A DNA stretch of 64,000 bases from Gammaproteobacteria bacterium (GTDB lineage: Bacteria; Pseudomonadota; Gammaproteobacteria; S012-40), in NCBI GenBank assembly GCA_029884425.1, contig JAOUHV010000006.1, forward strand, positions 1 to 64,000, given 5' to 3'. The notes under the pieces are model-generated. The model made no database searches and was not told the origin of the DNA. It worked only from the letters and a program-made list of their open reading frames with translations. Positions 1 through 9,767 of the stretch are shown here, piece by piece; position 1 is the stretch's first letter; each line of letters opens with the position of its first letter. Made by a program: the position numbers and the translations under genes.

Positions 1-1
1 A

Positions 2-229
2 ACCGCCATCTACACGACCAACGCAGTAGAAGCCGTGCATCGGCAATTCCGTAAGCTGACCAAAACCAAAGGCGGATTCGCCAACGAAAACAGTTTGCTG
101 AAATTGTTGTACGCCGGTATGCTCAAAACCTCCGAGCGCTGGACTCATCCCGTGCAAAACTGGAATCTCACGCTATCGCAGCTGGCGATTCATTTTGAGG
201 GACGATTGGATGGTCACTTGGCGCTTTGA
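2..229 (+). CDS. IS256-family transposase, C-terminal fragment (5' end outside window)
   Basis: The reading frame is open from base 2 and encodes about 75 residues up to a TGA stop. It contains the segment TTNAVEAVHRQFRKLTK followed by NWNLTLSQLAIHF, which is the conserved C-terminus of IS256-family (mutator-type) DDE transposases; the catalytic domain lies left of the window. The apparent GTG start at 35 is internal, because homology continues upstream of it. The IS terminal repeat follows about 10 bp after the stop. Whether the full element is intact cannot be judged. Confidence 0.88.
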   Translation, partial: TAIYTTNAVEAVHRQFRKLTKTKGGFANENSLLKLLYAGMLKTSERWTHPVQNWNLTLSQLAIHFEGRLDGHLAL

Positions 230-237
230 TTGATAAC

Positions 238-261
238 TGACACAGAATTTTGAACACCCTC
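238..261. mobile_element. Right terminal inverted repeat of the IS256-family element
   Basis: The 24 bp here read, on the minus strand, GAGGGTGTTC followed by AAAATTCTGTGTCA, which resembles IS256-group terminal repeats (starting G(A)G and ending TTGTGTCA). They lie just downstream of the transposase stop. The partner repeat and the target duplication are outside the window, so the exact boundary (about base 261) is inferred. Confidence 0.65.
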
Positions 262-913
262 ACAATATGCCGTCATTTAAATATCTCTTTTCATCATTTC
301 CAATTTCAAAACCTAGGCGATTAATAAGAACTAGCCACCATACAGAATAATTCGACCTATACCTTTGAACCTTCTGTAGTTTTTCTTCAGAGCAGATCAG
401 TATATTTCTCTCTAGCTCAGAAAGAACCCACCCACCACTGTCTCGATCAGAACACCCACCCAACAAGTATAATTTTCCATTTTTAGAAGAACTTGCCGGC
501 AAAATATTTAGTGACAAATTACTATTTATCTTTATTTTCGTCTTTTTATCCAAAGGACATTTTGAGAATTCATCAAGCGCTTCTTTAACAGCATTTCTGA
601 CAACTTTACCGCTTCCAACTGGTCGACGAAACCACAAATATACAAAATACGTTTTACCGAAAAACTGCTGATCATAACTATCTAACAGCTGATTTACCAA
701 GTTATACAAAGGAAATCTATCCTCCTCTAGCCCACTAGTTTCGCCATCTTCATTTTCATAATTTTGATTTAAACGACGAACCTCGATAGCAATAGTTCCA
801 TCAACCAAAAAATCCGGAGGTATATTCCCATCAGGCTCAAACTCTATCGATTCATAACCCTTATATGCCAGATAGTCTTTAGCTATTTTTTCTTGCGCAT
901 CCATCAACGCCAT
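260..913 (-). CDS. Hypothetical protein with PD-(D/E)XK-like motif, truncated by the IS element
   Basis: This 217-residue frame is not assigned to a named family. Around residues 32-47 it has P-D-F-L-V-D-G-T-I-A-I-E-V-R-R, a PD...ExR pattern resembling the active site of PD-(D/E)XK nucleases, although the usual final lysine is arginine. The gene is clearly more AT-rich than its neighbours, which suggests recent acquisition. Its TGA stop lies across the inferred IS boundary (chromosomal T plus GA of the IS end), so the original C-terminus is probably lost. An AGGAAGAG ribosome site could serve the ATG at 913 or the ATG at 904. Function is unknown; a nuclease role is only a suggestion. Confidence 0.6.
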   Translation of the reverse strand: MALMDAQEKIAKDYLAYKGYESIEFEPDGNIPPDFLVDGTIAIEVRRLNQNYENEDGETSGLEEDRFPLYNLVNQLLDSYDQQFFGKTYFVYLWFRRPVGSGKVVRNAVKEALDEFSKCPLDKKTKIKINSNLSLNILPASSSKNGKLYLLGGCSDRDSGGWVLSELERNILICSEEKLQKVQRYRSNYSVWWLVLINRLGFEIGNDEKRYLNDGIL

Positions 914-1003
914 CTCTTCCTACCCCGTCAATTTCTGATCACGTATCAAATTGCATCTACTCCAGTTACAACACTCCATAAACATAGCCAATACCGTTGC
1001 ATT

Positions 1004-1020
1004 AGTGCGCACAGCGCACT
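1004..1020. repeat. Perfect 7-bp inverted repeat (AGTGCGC-aca-GCGCACT)
   Basis: This short dyad lies between the stop of the thioesterase-like gene and the start of the accessory gene, both on the minus strand. It has no T-tract, so it could be a weak terminator for the upstream gene or an operator for the downstream one. No function can be assigned. Confidence 0.4.
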
Positions 1021-1029
1021 CTAGGCCTA

Positions 1030-1473
1030 CTATGTATGGACGACGTAATTCCCCACAAACTCCAGCGCCACCTGGCCATGTTGCATGACGCGCGATTCGA
1101 GGTCGATGCGCGCCATGCCTTTGCGCTGAAATAATTTTACGAAGCGTTCGAAATTTTGTGTGGTTGCAATAGTCGCAGTGGCTTCGATATCGGTAGTGAC
1201 GGGCTTGAGGTATTTGACGCTGCTTTGCTGAATCACAATGTGGCCGCGCAGCCCCAGTTCGGCCAGACGCAAATGCAATAAACCCCAACCGGATAACACC
1301 GCAACAGCGTACAAACTGCCACCGAAGGCGGTGCATTTGTGATTGATGTTGTTGGCCAGCGGAGCGATCAAGGTGAGGCTGGTGTGGTCGTAATTTATTA
1401 CGCGAACGCCAATGGCATTGGTCAGCGGAATTTCTTCGTGCAGCAGTTTTTCCAGCTGCTGTTCGCGGTTCAC
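1030..1473 (-). CDS. YiiD C-terminal-like thioesterase (hotdog fold) protein
   Basis: The 147-residue product resembles the putative thioesterase domain at the C-terminus of YiiD. It has the hotdog-fold pattern in which an N-terminal helix (EEIPLTNAIGVRV) is followed by NHKCTAFGGSLYAVAVLSGWGL and by strands ending in the FVGNYVV segment. Such proteins hydrolyse acyl thioesters, but the substrate is unknown. Its ATG overlaps the stop of the sulfatase gene by four bases (ATGA), so the two are translationally coupled and probably one transcript. That link suggests, but does not prove, a lipid or envelope role. Confidence 0.75.
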   Translation of the reverse strand: MNREQQLEKLLHEEIPLTNAIGVRVINYDHTSLTLIAPLANNINHKCTAFGGSLYAVAVLSGWGLLHLRLAELGLRGHIVIQQSSVKYLKPVTTDIEATATIATTQNFERFVKLFQRKGMARIDLESRVMQHGQVALEFVGNYVVHT

Positions 1474-3371
1474 TGCGTCACCTTGTTTTTCAGCAACATG
1501 TCCATCACCACTTGCTCGGTGGCCAGCAAACGCTTTTCCAGTTCATCAATGTTCTGACCCTGGCTTTCGATGCGTTTTTCCAGATTGTGACTGATGGTAC
1601 CTTCCGCACCCAGCCATTCGATGACACTGCCGTTTACTGCAAACACGCCGCGATCGGTGTTCACCTCAGCACTAAACAGTGACGCACCCAAACTGCCATG
1701 ACGAATGTTCCAGCCCGCCAAATCGGCAACACTGGGCAACACGTCCAATTGGCTACCGATGCGATCGTCCAGCCCGGGTTTTATGCCCGGCGCGAGCACT
1801 AACAACGGCAGGTGGTATCGCTCGCGAGGATTAGTGGGGTCGTCACCAAAACGACCAATATGATCGCCGGTAAAAATAAAAATTGTGTTGTCGTAGTAAC
1901 CGGCTTTTTTGGCTTCGCTGATGAATTCACCCAATGACCAGTCAGCATAGGCCAGGGTATTGAGGTAGCGTTTGTAGTCGTCCACCGGCTCGAATTTTTC
2001 CCACTTGCTGCTCGGCACGCGCCAGGGGTTGTGGGTGGTCGAAGTGAAAATAAAACTCAAAAATGGTTTTTGGGTTTTGGCGTATTGCTGGCTGGCGAAC
2101 ATGAAAGTCTGGTAGTCCCACACGCCCCAGTCCGATGCCTGCTCCGCATGACCGGCAATGGCGGGAATGTCCTCAGCACCATAGTAGCGATCGAATCCAG
2201 CGTTGGCGGCAATGGCGTCCATGTGGAACGAGCCACGGTTGCTGCTTTGCAGCATAATGGTCTCGTAGCCTTGTTGCTTGGCGAGACTACCCAGCCAGGC
2301 AATGCGGTTTTGTTCCATGCCTTTGCCGATGTAGGGCAATTGCGGCAGGGTCAACATGGATCCCAGCAGAGCGGCCATGCCGTCCATGCTGCGTCGGCCA
2401 TTGGCGTAAAACTGGGTAAACAGCCGGCCCTGACTGGCCAATTGGTCAAACACCGGCGTTGCGCCCATGGACTCCTTGCCAGACAGTTTGCGCATAACAT
2501 CGGTATTGGCAGCGTCCCAGCTTTCGAACACAACCATCACCACGTTCGGCGGCCGATCCGGGTGGAAACTGGCCTTGCTGTCGCGCATAACCGGGTAATC
2601 GTTACTCACAAACTGGTCACCCGGCATGCCGACCTGTTGTCTAACCAGCGCCCGCGCCTGCTCGGGGGGCATGTACTGCTGTTGTTTGGGCGCGCCTCGG
2701 CTCAGCGAGTATTGCGCCGCAAATGCACCATTCATCGCCAGATAGCCTGCCGCCGGCGAACCAAAGGCAAACGCATCAGCCACGCCGACCGGCTTGTATT
2801 GCACACCGCCGCGCGCCACCAGCACAAACAGCAAGAGCAATCCCAGCAGCGCCAAAGAACGCCGGTTCGGATTGCGACTCGGCCGCACCGGGGTTGCAAA
2901 ACTCCGCCGCCAGGCCCAGGCCGCCGCGAATATTGCCAGCACAAACATTACCAGGGCCAAACCATGATCGCTAACCGCGATATCCAGCATCAGCCGGGTA
3001 TCGTCGGCAATCAACGCCAGCTCGGCACCCACATGGCGGTTCACAAAGCCAAAATAAATAAAATCAGCAATCAGCACCAGACTGGTCAGCACGATGGCGA
3101 CAAACACCCACCAATGCCACAAGCCCTGCCACCAACGCGCCCGCGCCCAGCCATAGGGCAGCGCCAACAGCAACAGCGGCAGGCCGATCAGTTTGATCAG
3201 CGCCGACAGATCAAAACGCAAGCCGTACAAATACGCCAGCGCAATATCGCCCACCGACAGGGCAGAAAACACCTGATCGTAATGAATCAATAACGCGGTA
3301 CGTACTGCCCAGAACGGCAGCAGCGCCAGCGCCAATAGGGCGAAAATACGGATCAACGGGTGGGCAATCAT
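1470..3371 (-). CDS. LTA synthase family / sulfatase-type membrane phosphotransferase
   Basis: The 633-residue protein starts with about five transmembrane helices (residues 8-190) and carries a periplasmic alkaline-phosphatase/sulfatase domain from about residue 270. Family motifs are visible: [10 protein letters not shown] (metal-binding Glu), [15 protein letters not shown] (nucleophile position, Ser rather than the Thr of LtaS) and [11 protein letters not shown] (Asp-His metal ligands). In Gram-negatives such enzymes transfer phosphoglycerol or phosphoethanolamine to glycans or lipids in the periplasm. The C-terminal 40 residues look coiled-coil ([19 protein letters not shown]). The ATG at 3371 has no strong ribosome site. 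It is divergent from hldD and is followed by an overlapping thioesterase gene. The substrate is unknown. Confidence 0.85.
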   Translation of the reverse strand: MIAHPLIRIFALLALALLPFWAVRTALLIHYDQVFSALSVGDIALAYLYGLRFDLSALIKLIGLPLLLLALPYGWARARWWQGLWHWWVFVAIVLTSLVLIADFIYFGFVNRHVGAELALIADDTRLMLDIAVSDHGLALVMFVLAIFAAAWAWRRSFATPVRPSRNPNRRSLALLGLLLLFVLVARGGVQYKPVGVADAFAFGSPAAGYLAMNGAFAAQYSLSRGAPKQQQYMPPEQARALVRQQVGMPGDQFVSNDYPVMRDSKASFHPDRPPNVVMVVFESWDAANTDVMRKLSGKESMGATPVFDQLASQGRLFTQFYANGRRSMDGMAALLGSMLTLPQLPYIGKGMEQNRIAWLGSLAKQQGYETIMLQSSNRGSFHMDAIAANAGFDRYYGAEDIPAIAGHAEQASDWGVWDYQTFMFASQQYAKTQKPFLSFIFTSTTHNPWRVPSSKWEKFEPVDDYKRYLNTLAYADWSLGEFISEAKKAGYYDNTIFIFTGDHIGRFGDDPTNPRERYHLPLLVLAPGIKPGLDDRIGSQLDVLPSVADLAGWNIRHGSLGASLFSAEVNTDRGVFAVNGSVIEWLGAEGTISHNLEKRIESQGQNIDELEKRLLATEQVVMDMLLKNKVTQ

Positions 3372-3404
3372 CGTAGGGGCAGTATCAGCAGCTCAAAAGG
3401 GGTG

Positions 3405-3413
3405 TGCTATTAT
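3405..3413 (+). promoter_or_regulatory. Predicted extended -10 promoter of hldD
   Basis: The sequence TGCTATTAT fits an extended -10 element (TG-N-TATTAT) about 45 bp upstream of the GTG start. No good -35 hexamer is seen 17 bp upstream, as is tolerated for extended -10 promoters. The prediction is by inspection only. Confidence 0.35.
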
Positions 3414-3456
3414 ATCGGCAAAATCCGGTTCAGATCATTTTTGGAAGGACAGTCTC

Positions 3457-4404
3457 GTGTACATTGTCACTGGCGGCGCCGGCTTCATCGGCAGCAATAT
3501 CGTAAAAACCCTTAACGGGCGTGGAATTACCGACATTCTGGTTGTAGATGACCTTGAGGATGGCACCAAGTTCAAAAATCTGGCGGATTGTGAAATTGCC
3601 GATTACATGGACAAGGATGCCTTTCTGGCCCATATCCAGGCCGGCAAAGGCTTCGCGCAACCGGTCAAAACCATTTTCCACAACGGTGCCTGCTCAGCCA
3701 CCACCGAGTGGAATGGCAAAATGATGATGCAGAACAACTACGAATACTCCAAGGAAGTACTGCATTACTGCCTGAACAACAAAATCCAGTACATCTACGC
3801 CAGCTCTGCCTCAGTGTATGGTGCCGGTACAATTTTCGAAGAAAAACGTCAGCACGAACAGCCGCTGAATGTTTACGGCTATTCCAAATTCCAGTTTGAC
3901 CAATACGTGCGCCGTGTTTTGCCGCGCGCCAGTTCGCAAATTGTTGGCCTGCGTTATTTCAACGTGTACGGTCCGCGCGAACAGCACAAAGGCAGCATGG
4001 CCAGCGTTGCTTTCCATTTCAACAACCAGATCAAGGCCGGCGATAACGTCAAACTGTTCACCGGCTGTGACGGTTATGGCAACGGCGAACAACGTCGTGA
4101 CTTTGTGTTTGTGAATGATGTCGTCAAAGTGAATTTGTGGTTGAGCGATCACCCGAAAGTGTCTGGCATTTTCAATCTGGGTACGGGTCGCAGCCAAACA
4201 TTTAACGATGTCGCCAACGCGGTTATTGCATGGCACAACAAGGGCAAAATCGAATACGTTCCTTTCCCAGATCATCTCAAAGGTCGCTATCAGAGCTTCA
4301 CCCAGGCCGACATGACTGCGCTGCGCAATGCCGGCTACAGCGATGCATTTTCAACCGTTGAGCAAGGCGTCAAATCCTACCTCGACACCATCAACCAGGA
4401 CTAA
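3457..4404 (+). CDS. hldD: ADP-L-glycero-D-manno-heptose-6-epimerase
   Basis: The 315-residue enzyme converts ADP-D-glycero-beta-D-manno-heptose to the L-glycero form, the last step in making the heptose precursor of lipopolysaccharide inner core. The short-chain dehydrogenase fold is clear: the NAD(P)-binding [10 protein letters not shown] at residues 6-15, the catalytic YxxxK pair at Tyr140 and Lys144, and SSASVYG just before it. The start is GTG at 3457 with GGAAGGA eight bases upstream. Length matches the family (about 310). gloA follows three bases after the stop, so the two genes are probably cotranscribed. Confidence 0.96.
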   Translation: MYIVTGGAGFIGSNIVKTLNGRGITDILVVDDLEDGTKFKNLADCEIADYMDKDAFLAHIQAGKGFAQPVKTIFHNGACSATTEWNGKMMMQNNYEYSKEVLHYCLNNKIQYIYASSASVYGAGTIFEEKRQHEQPLNVYGYSKFQFDQYVRRVLPRASSQIVGLRYFNVYGPREQHKGSMASVAFHFNNQIKAGDNVKLFTGCDGYGNGEQRRDFVFVNDVVKVNLWLSDHPKVSGIFNLGTGRSQTFNDVANAVIAWHNKGKIEYVPFPDHLKGRYQSFTQADMTALRNAGYSDAFSTVEQGVKSYLDTINQD

Positions 4405-4407
4405 AAC

Positions 4408-4794
4408 ATGCGCATTCTTCACACCATGATTCGCGTTGGCGATTTGCCGCGCTCCATTCAGTTTTACACGGAAGTATTGGGCATGACGTTGTTGCGCCAA
4501 AAAGAATATCCCGAAGGAAAATTCACCTTGGCATTTTTAGGCTACGGTGATGAGCGTGAACACAGCGCGATTGAATTAACGTACAACTGGGGCGTGGAAA
4601 GCTACGAACTGGGCAATGGCTTTGGTCATCTGGCGCTGGAAGTTGATGATGTTTATCAAGCCACTGATGAGATACGCCGTCGTGGCGGCAAAATTCTGCG
4701 CGAAGCCGGGCCGATGAACGCTGGTTCCACCATCATTGCTTTTGTCGCTGACCCCGATGGCTATCAAATCGAATTGATTGGCAAAAAATCCTGA
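4408..4794 (+). CDS. gloA: Lactoylglutathione lyase (glyoxalase I)
   Basis: The 128-residue protein isomerises the hemithioacetal of methylglyoxal and glutathione to S-lactoylglutathione. All four metal ligands of the Ni-dependent bacterial type are present at the expected positions: His5, Glu56, His74 and Glu122. It consists of two beta-alpha-beta-beta-beta modules of the VOC superfamily. The ATG lies three bases after the hldD stop. Glutathione dependence fits the presence of gor at 36.1 kb. Confidence 0.95.
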   Translation: MRILHTMIRVGDLPRSIQFYTEVLGMTLLRQKEYPEGKFTLAFLGYGDEREHSAIELTYNWGVESYELGNGFGHLALEVDDVYQATDEIRRRGGKILREAGPMNAGSTIIAFVADPDGYQIELIGKKS

Positions 4795-4806
4795 TTTTCG
4801 TCGCCG

Positions 4807-6903
4807 CTAGTTGTCGACCAATGACAACGAAGCGGCGTCTGCTTTTTGCGTTGGCAGCATTAACCAAAAACAACTACCCTTGCCTTCCTCGCTTTCAAAG
4901 CCAATTTCGCCACCCATTTCTTCAATCATGTGACGACTAATCATCAAGCCGATTCCAGTACCGCTCACATTGGTTTCTTCCGCACCCGCCCGCTCAAATT
5001 CATTAAACAGTAAATGCTGCTTGTTTTTGGGAATGCCGCAACCAACATCTTCCACTTCCAGGCGCACATAATCATCCAAACGGTTGGCACGCAAATATAT
5101 GCTTGAATGATTGTCACTAAATTTCACGGCATTGCTCAGCAAATTGATCAACACCTGGCGCAAGCAAGCCCTGTCAGCAAATACTTCCAGCAGCAAACAA
5201 TTATCGCAAACATCAATCTGAATATTTTTCGCCTTGGCCATGGGCGTCATGGCCATCACCGCCTCATGAACAACATCGACCAACATCACATCGCGCAGAT
5301 ACAATTTTAGCTTGCCCTGCTCCAGGCGCGACAAATCCAGCACCTCGTTGATCATCGCCAAGAGTTGCTGACCTGAAGCCTCGATCGCGTTCACAAAAGT
5401 TTCATTGGCCCCCTCTTTGCGCAACAACGCCGAGAAACCGATAATGGCATTGAGTGGCGTGCGCAATTCATGACTCATCCGCGACAGGAATTTGGTCTTG
5501 GACGCATTGGCAGCTTCGGCTTTTTTCTTTTCCGCCAAGATTTCTCGCTGGATTTTCACTCGATCGGTAATGTCCATAACCAAGGAGGCCACACCCACCA
5601 CTTTTCCGGCATGATCCAGCAATGGCGTGTTGTACCAATCGCAGAATATTTCGCGTCCATCCTTGGTCAAGTTAGCGCCCATGCTGCGATAGCCACCCGC
5701 ATCGTCCATCAATTGCTGCCAAATTTCATTTATCTGTTCGGTCAGTGACACATCGACGATGGTGCCATAGGCGTGATGGCCAATAATCTCTTGAGCCTGA
5801 TAGCCAAAAATGCGTTCTGCGCCCAAGTTCCAGGAAACCACTTTGAAATCCTGATCCCAGTCAATAACCGCCAACGGAGTTTTGCTGATGTGCAAATCGA
5901 GTTTGGTTCTAGAGTGTAGCAACTCCTGCTGTTGCAACTGCTGGATGGACAAATCACGCGCCACCACCACGATGTAATTGTTACCATCGAAGCTGTATAA
6001 CGTTTCGCTAACGCTGACCGGTACTTCCTCGCCAAGCGCATTGCGATAAGTGGTCTGCTCGACAAGTACTTCACCCCGCTTTAAGCGGCGAAGTTTGTTA
6101 AAAAATTGGCTGCTGGGCACATCACCAACTTGCCGAAATCGCATACCGACCAGTTGTTCGCGCGAATACCCTGTCATGCTGTTTGCGGTGCGATTGGCAT
6201 CAACAATCTTGCCCTGCTGATTAATCACAATCAGTGCATCGCCTGCACTGTCAACCATGGAGCGAAACCGTTGTTCACTTTGGCGGGATTCGTGACTGAG
6301 ACGAAAATTTTTCAGCGTTGCGCTATAAAGTCGCCGGGCATTGCCGGCAATCACCACCCAGTAAAAAACAAACATCACCAACGCCACATTTGGCAATTGG
6401 TTGTAGGACTCAGTCCATTGCCAGAGCAACGGCTGCGCGGTGATCAATACAAAGGTCGGCATGGGCAAGGGTCGAGCAGCGACGCTGCTCAATGCCCCCA
6501 TGTGCAAACCCGCGAGGAAAAGCAGCATCAGCGCCTGATGGGTTACATCCAGGCGTGGAAACGCCCAAGCCATGCCCACCGCCCACAAAATGGCGGTCAC
6601 AACGCCCGAAGCAATAAACCAGACTTCCCACTGGCGACAGGAAAATTTATCGCGATAACGACTGAACAGCACCGCCAGATAAATTCTGGCCAATGCCACC
6701 AATACGAAGATGATGTACCACCACTGAGGATAGGGACTGCTGTCAAATCCCGGTATCATTGCCAGCCACAAGCCTGCTAGCACGACACTGATGAGCATGG
6801 ACGAACCCAAGGAGCGATACAGCAACTCCATCTGGTCTGCGTAAACCAGCTTGTCAACGTCAACGACTGACAATAACGGCTGTTTGTCTTTGTGCGCTAA
6901 CAT
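4807..6903 (-). CDS. Membrane PAS-domain sensor histidine kinase
   Basis: This 698-residue inner-membrane kinase has an N-terminal block of about six transmembrane helices (residues 30-190), two PAS domains (about 210-320 and 330-450; the second with a PAC-like segment), a HisKA domain with phospho-acceptor His478 in MSHELRTPLNAIIGF, and a HATPase domain with N box LINLLSNAVKFSD, G1 VEDVGCGIP and G2 GTGIGLMISRHM. There is no receiver domain and no adjacent response regulator, so the partner is unknown. The ATG at 6903 is preferred over an in-frame TTG at 6963, which has no ribosome site; a GGCGGACAGG stretch precedes the ATG. It follows pmbA by about 67 bp. Confidence 0.85.
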   Translation of the reverse strand: MLAHKDKQPLLSVVDVDKLVYADQMELLYRSLGSSMLISVVLAGLWLAMIPGFDSSPYPQWWYIIFVLVALARIYLAVLFSRYRDKFSCRQWEVWFIASGVVTAILWAVGMAWAFPRLDVTHQALMLLFLAGLHMGALSSVAARPLPMPTFVLITAQPLLWQWTESYNQLPNVALVMFVFYWVVIAGNARRLYSATLKNFRLSHESRQSEQRFRSMVDSAGDALIVINQQGKIVDANRTANSMTGYSREQLVGMRFRQVGDVPSSQFFNKLRRLKRGEVLVEQTTYRNALGEEVPVSVSETLYSFDGNNYIVVVARDLSIQQLQQQELLHSRTKLDLHISKTPLAVIDWDQDFKVVSWNLGAERIFGYQAQEIIGHHAYGTIVDVSLTEQINEIWQQLMDDAGGYRSMGANLTKDGREIFCDWYNTPLLDHAGKVVGVASLVMDITDRVKIQREILAEKKKAEAANASKTKFLSRMSHELRTPLNAIIGFSALLRKEGANETFVNAIEASGQQLLAMINEVLDLSRLEQGKLKLYLRDVMLVDVVHEAVMAMTPMAKAKNIQIDVCDNCLLLEVFADRACLRQVLINLLSNAVKFSDNHSSIYLRANRLDDYVRLEVEDVGCGIPKNKQHLLFNEFERAGAEETNVSGTGIGLMISRHMIEEMGGEIGFESEEGKGSCFWLMLPTQKADAASLSLVDN

Positions 6904-6969
6904 CCTGTCCGCCTTGTGTGCGAGCAAGGCAACCGCAAAGATCTGCGGCTGCCTGATTTTCAAGGAAAG

Positions 6970-8304
6970 TTATGCGCCAGCCACGGTCATCTTGTCAATA
7001 AGAATGGAACCTGTGCGAATATTACGATGCGGATTTATATCATTGGCGATCGCCTGAATGCCCAGCATCATTTGCTTCACATTGCTGGCGATCGTAATTT
7101 CCGAAACCGGGTATTGGATTTCGCCATTTTCTACCCAGAAACCAGCCGCACCACGCGAATAATCACCGGTTACATTATTCACGCCTTGGCCCATCAGCTC
7201 CGTCACCAGCAAACCAGTGCCCATGCGACGCAGCAATTCATCGCGACCAAAATCACTGGTGTGCACGCTCAGGTTGTGTACCCCGCCTGCGTTGGCAGTC
7301 GTTTGCATGCCCAGGCGACGTGCGGCATATGCATCCAGCACATAGCCCTGCAACACACCGTCGATCACCAGGTCACGCTCCTGGGTGCGAACACCATCAC
7401 CATCATAAGGCGCACTGCCAATCGCACCTTTCAGCAACGGCTGCTCGGCCAGTTGTAACCAGCTGGGAAATATTTGTTTGCCTTTGCTGTCCAGCAAAAA
7501 ACTGGTGCGACGATACAGACTGCCGCCGCGAATTGCGCTGATGAAATGGCCAAAAAATCCCGTCGCCATTTCTGCAGAAAACACCACGGGCACTTGGCGC
7601 GTGCTTAAACTGCGCGGATTCAAACGCGCAATGGTGCGCTCGGCAGTGATGCGCCCGACGTTGGCCGCAGACTCCATGTCAGCCGCATTGCGCGCCATGG
7701 TGTACCAATAATCGCGCTCCATGCCTTTGTTGTCTTCACCAATCACCGAGCAACTCAAACTGTGACGACTGGTGGGATAACCGCCGATAAAACCATGACT
7801 GTTGCCATAGACGCGAAACGCGCTGTGACTGGAAACAGTTGCGCCTTCGGAATTGATTATGCGCTTGTCGAAATCGCGCGCCGTGGCTTCGCATTCCAGC
7901 GCCAGATCAATTGCCTGCTCGGAAGATACCTGCCAGGGATGATACAAATCCAGATCAGGATAATCCCAGGCCATCAGCGCCTTGTCTGCCAGACCAGCAA
8001 ATTCGTCCGCTGCGGTATAGCGCGCAATCGAGCATGCCGCACGCACCGTATCCACAATCGCCTGACGACTAAAATCGGAAGTACTCGCCGAGCCTTTGGA
8101 CTGACCGACAAACACAGTCACAGACAACCCTTTGTCGTGATTGTATTCCAGGGTTTCCACATCCCCCAGCCGCACGCTGGCAGACAATCCGGTCTCGATA
8201 CCGACGGCTGCTTCTGCCGCAGTAGCACCTTGATGCTTGGCCTCATCCAGCACTTGCTGAATGAGCTGGCTGTATTCCTGCTTTTGTTGTGAAAAATCAT
8301 TCAT
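6970..8304 (-). CDS. pmbA: Metalloprotease-complex subunit PmbA/TldE
   Basis: The 444-residue protein is the non-catalytic partner of TldD. Together they form the heterodimeric TldD/TldE protease that trims modified peptides (microcin B17 maturation in E. coli) and degrades unfolded peptides. The family signature near the C-terminus (GAAGFWVENGEIQYPVSEITIASN) and GNSHGF motif are present, and there is no HExxxH motif, as expected for this subunit. It lies 11 bp downstream of tldD, which supports joint expression. Confidence 0.94.
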   Translation of the reverse strand: MNDFSQQKQEYSQLIQQVLDEAKHQGATAAEAAVGIETGLSASVRLGDVETLEYNHDKGLSVTVFVGQSKGSASTSDFSRQAIVDTVRAACSIARYTAADEFAGLADKALMAWDYPDLDLYHPWQVSSEQAIDLALECEATARDFDKRIINSEGATVSSHSAFRVYGNSHGFIGGYPTSRHSLSCSVIGEDNKGMERDYWYTMARNAADMESAANVGRITAERTIARLNPRSLSTRQVPVVFSAEMATGFFGHFISAIRGGSLYRRTSFLLDSKGKQIFPSWLQLAEQPLLKGAIGSAPYDGDGVRTQERDLVIDGVLQGYVLDAYAARRLGMQTTANAGGVHNLSVHTSDFGRDELLRRMGTGLLVTELMGQGVNNVTGDYSRGAAGFWVENGEIQYPVSEITIASNVKQMMLGIQAIANDINPHRNIRTGSILIDKMTVAGA

Positions 8305-8315
8305 TACTGCATTTC

Positions 8316-9767
8316 CTAGGTGCTAGTACCACCGACTGTCAGTTGATCCACGCGCATACTGGGCTGACCAACGCCGACCGGAACACTTTGCCCGTCCTTA
8401 CCGCACGTACCCACGCCGGTATCCAATTGCAGATTATTGCCAACCATGCTGATGCGTTGCATCACTTCGGGACCATTGCCTATCAGGGTCGCACCCCGTA
8501 CAGGCGCGATAATTTTGCCCTTTTCCACCAGATAGGCTTCGCTGGCAGAAAACACAAATTTGCCCGAGGTAATATCCACCTGGCCGCCACCAAAATTCAC
8601 CGCGTACAAGCCACGATCAATCGAGGCAATGATTTCTTCTGGCGTATGCTTGCCCGCCAGCATGTAGGTGTTGGTCATACGCGGCATCGGCAAGTGCGAA
8701 TACGATTCGCGCCGACCATTTCCGGTGGGCGCCATGCCCATCAATCGGGCATTGTGTTTGTCCTGGATGTATCCGACCAACACGCCGTTTTCGATCAGCG
8801 TAGTGCATTGAGTAGGCGTACCCTCGTCATCCACGTTCAGCGAACCACGGCGTTGTGCCAACGTACCGTCATCCACCACGGTGCACAATTCCGATGCGAC
8901 CTTCTCGCCGATACGACCAGAGAACGCTGAAGAACCTTTGCGATTAAAATCGCCTTCCAGACCATGACCCACCGCTTCGTGCAGCAACACGCCCGGCCAA
9001 CCTGGGCCCAACACCACATCCATAACACCAGCAGGGGCATCCACTGCATCCAGATTCACCAGGGCCTGACGCACAGCTTCGCGCGCGTAACTCATCGCCC
9101 GGTCATCATCCAGAAAATAACCAAAACCCACACGTGCCCCGCCGCCGGATGAACCTTGTTCACGACGACCGTTTTGTTCGGCGACCACACTGACACTCAA
9201 ACGCACCAGCGGACGCACATCGGCGGCAAGCGTGCCATCAGCACCAGCCACCAACATCACATCGCGTACACCAACCATGCTGATCATCACCTGGGTAACC
9301 CGCGGATCAATCGCACGCGCCGCCTTGTCGAGCTTTTCCATCAGGTGAATTTTTTCCTGATCACTCATGCTGGCCACGGGATCAAGTGCCTCGTACAAGT
9401 GATGGCCGCTGTGCATTTTGCCAAACACTTTCGCCTTGCCCGCCTGCCCTTGACGCGAAATCGCCTTGACCGTATTGGCCGCTTCGTTCAGCGCAGATAA
9501 ATTTATTTCATCAGAATAGGCAAAACCGGTTTTTTCACCACTGATGGCGCGCACACCCACGCCCTGGTCTATGCCGTAGCTGCCATCTTTCACCCGACCA
9601 TCTTCCAGCGACCACGATTCGTAGCGGCTAACCTGAAAATATAAATCGGCATCATCCACGCCGCCGTGCGACATCAACATGGATAGCGTTTGTGCCAACG
9701 CCGACTCGGTCAAACCACCGGGTTCGAGAATCAGCGATCGGGCTAATTGCAGGCTGTCAGTCATCAT
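8316..9767 (-). CDS. tldD: Metalloprotease TldD
   Basis: The 483-residue catalytic subunit of the TldD/TldE protease contains the zinc motif HEAVGH within [16 protein letters not shown], together with the family segment [11 protein letters not shown]. The C-terminus ([19 protein letters not shown]) is the usual TldD ending. Its ATG overlaps the TGA of the upstream nitrilase-like gene by four bases. The order yhdP-nit-tldD-pmbA is conserved in gammaproteobacteria. Confidence 0.96.
   Translation of the reverse strand: MMTDSLQLARSLILEPGGLTESALAQTLSMLMSHGGVDDADLYFQVSRYESWSLEDGRVKDGSYGIDQGVGVRAISGEKTGFAYSDEINLSALNEAANTVKAISRQGQAGKAKVFGKMHSGHHLYEALDPVASMSDQEKIHLMEKLDKAARAIDPRVTQVMISMVGVRDVMLVAGADGTLAADVRPLVRLSVSVVAEQNGRREQGSSGGGARVGFGYFLDDDRAMSYAREAVRQALVNLDAVDAPAGVMDVVLGPGWPGVLLHEAVGHGLEGDFNRKGSSAFSGRIGEKVASELCTVVDDGTLAQRRGSLNVDDEGTPTQCTTLIENGVLVGYIQDKHNARLMGMAPTGNGRRESYSHLPMPRMTNTYMLAGKHTPEEIIASIDRGLYAVNFGGGQVDITSGKFVFSASEAYLVEKGKIIAPVRGATLIGNGPEVMQRISMVGNNLQLDTGVGTCGKDGQSVPVGVGQPSMRVDQLTVGGTST

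Noticed and set aside
920-1336. 138-residue leftward frame overlapping the thioesterase gene
   Set aside because: It is out of frame with a recognised protein on the same strand, has no domain and shows a low-complexity Arg/Cys/His composition typical of a shadow frame.
2031-3293. 420-residue rightward frame opposite the sulfatase gene
   Set aside because: It is the antisense shadow of a clear sulfatase gene; its composition (His, Gln, Arg rich) is not protein-like.
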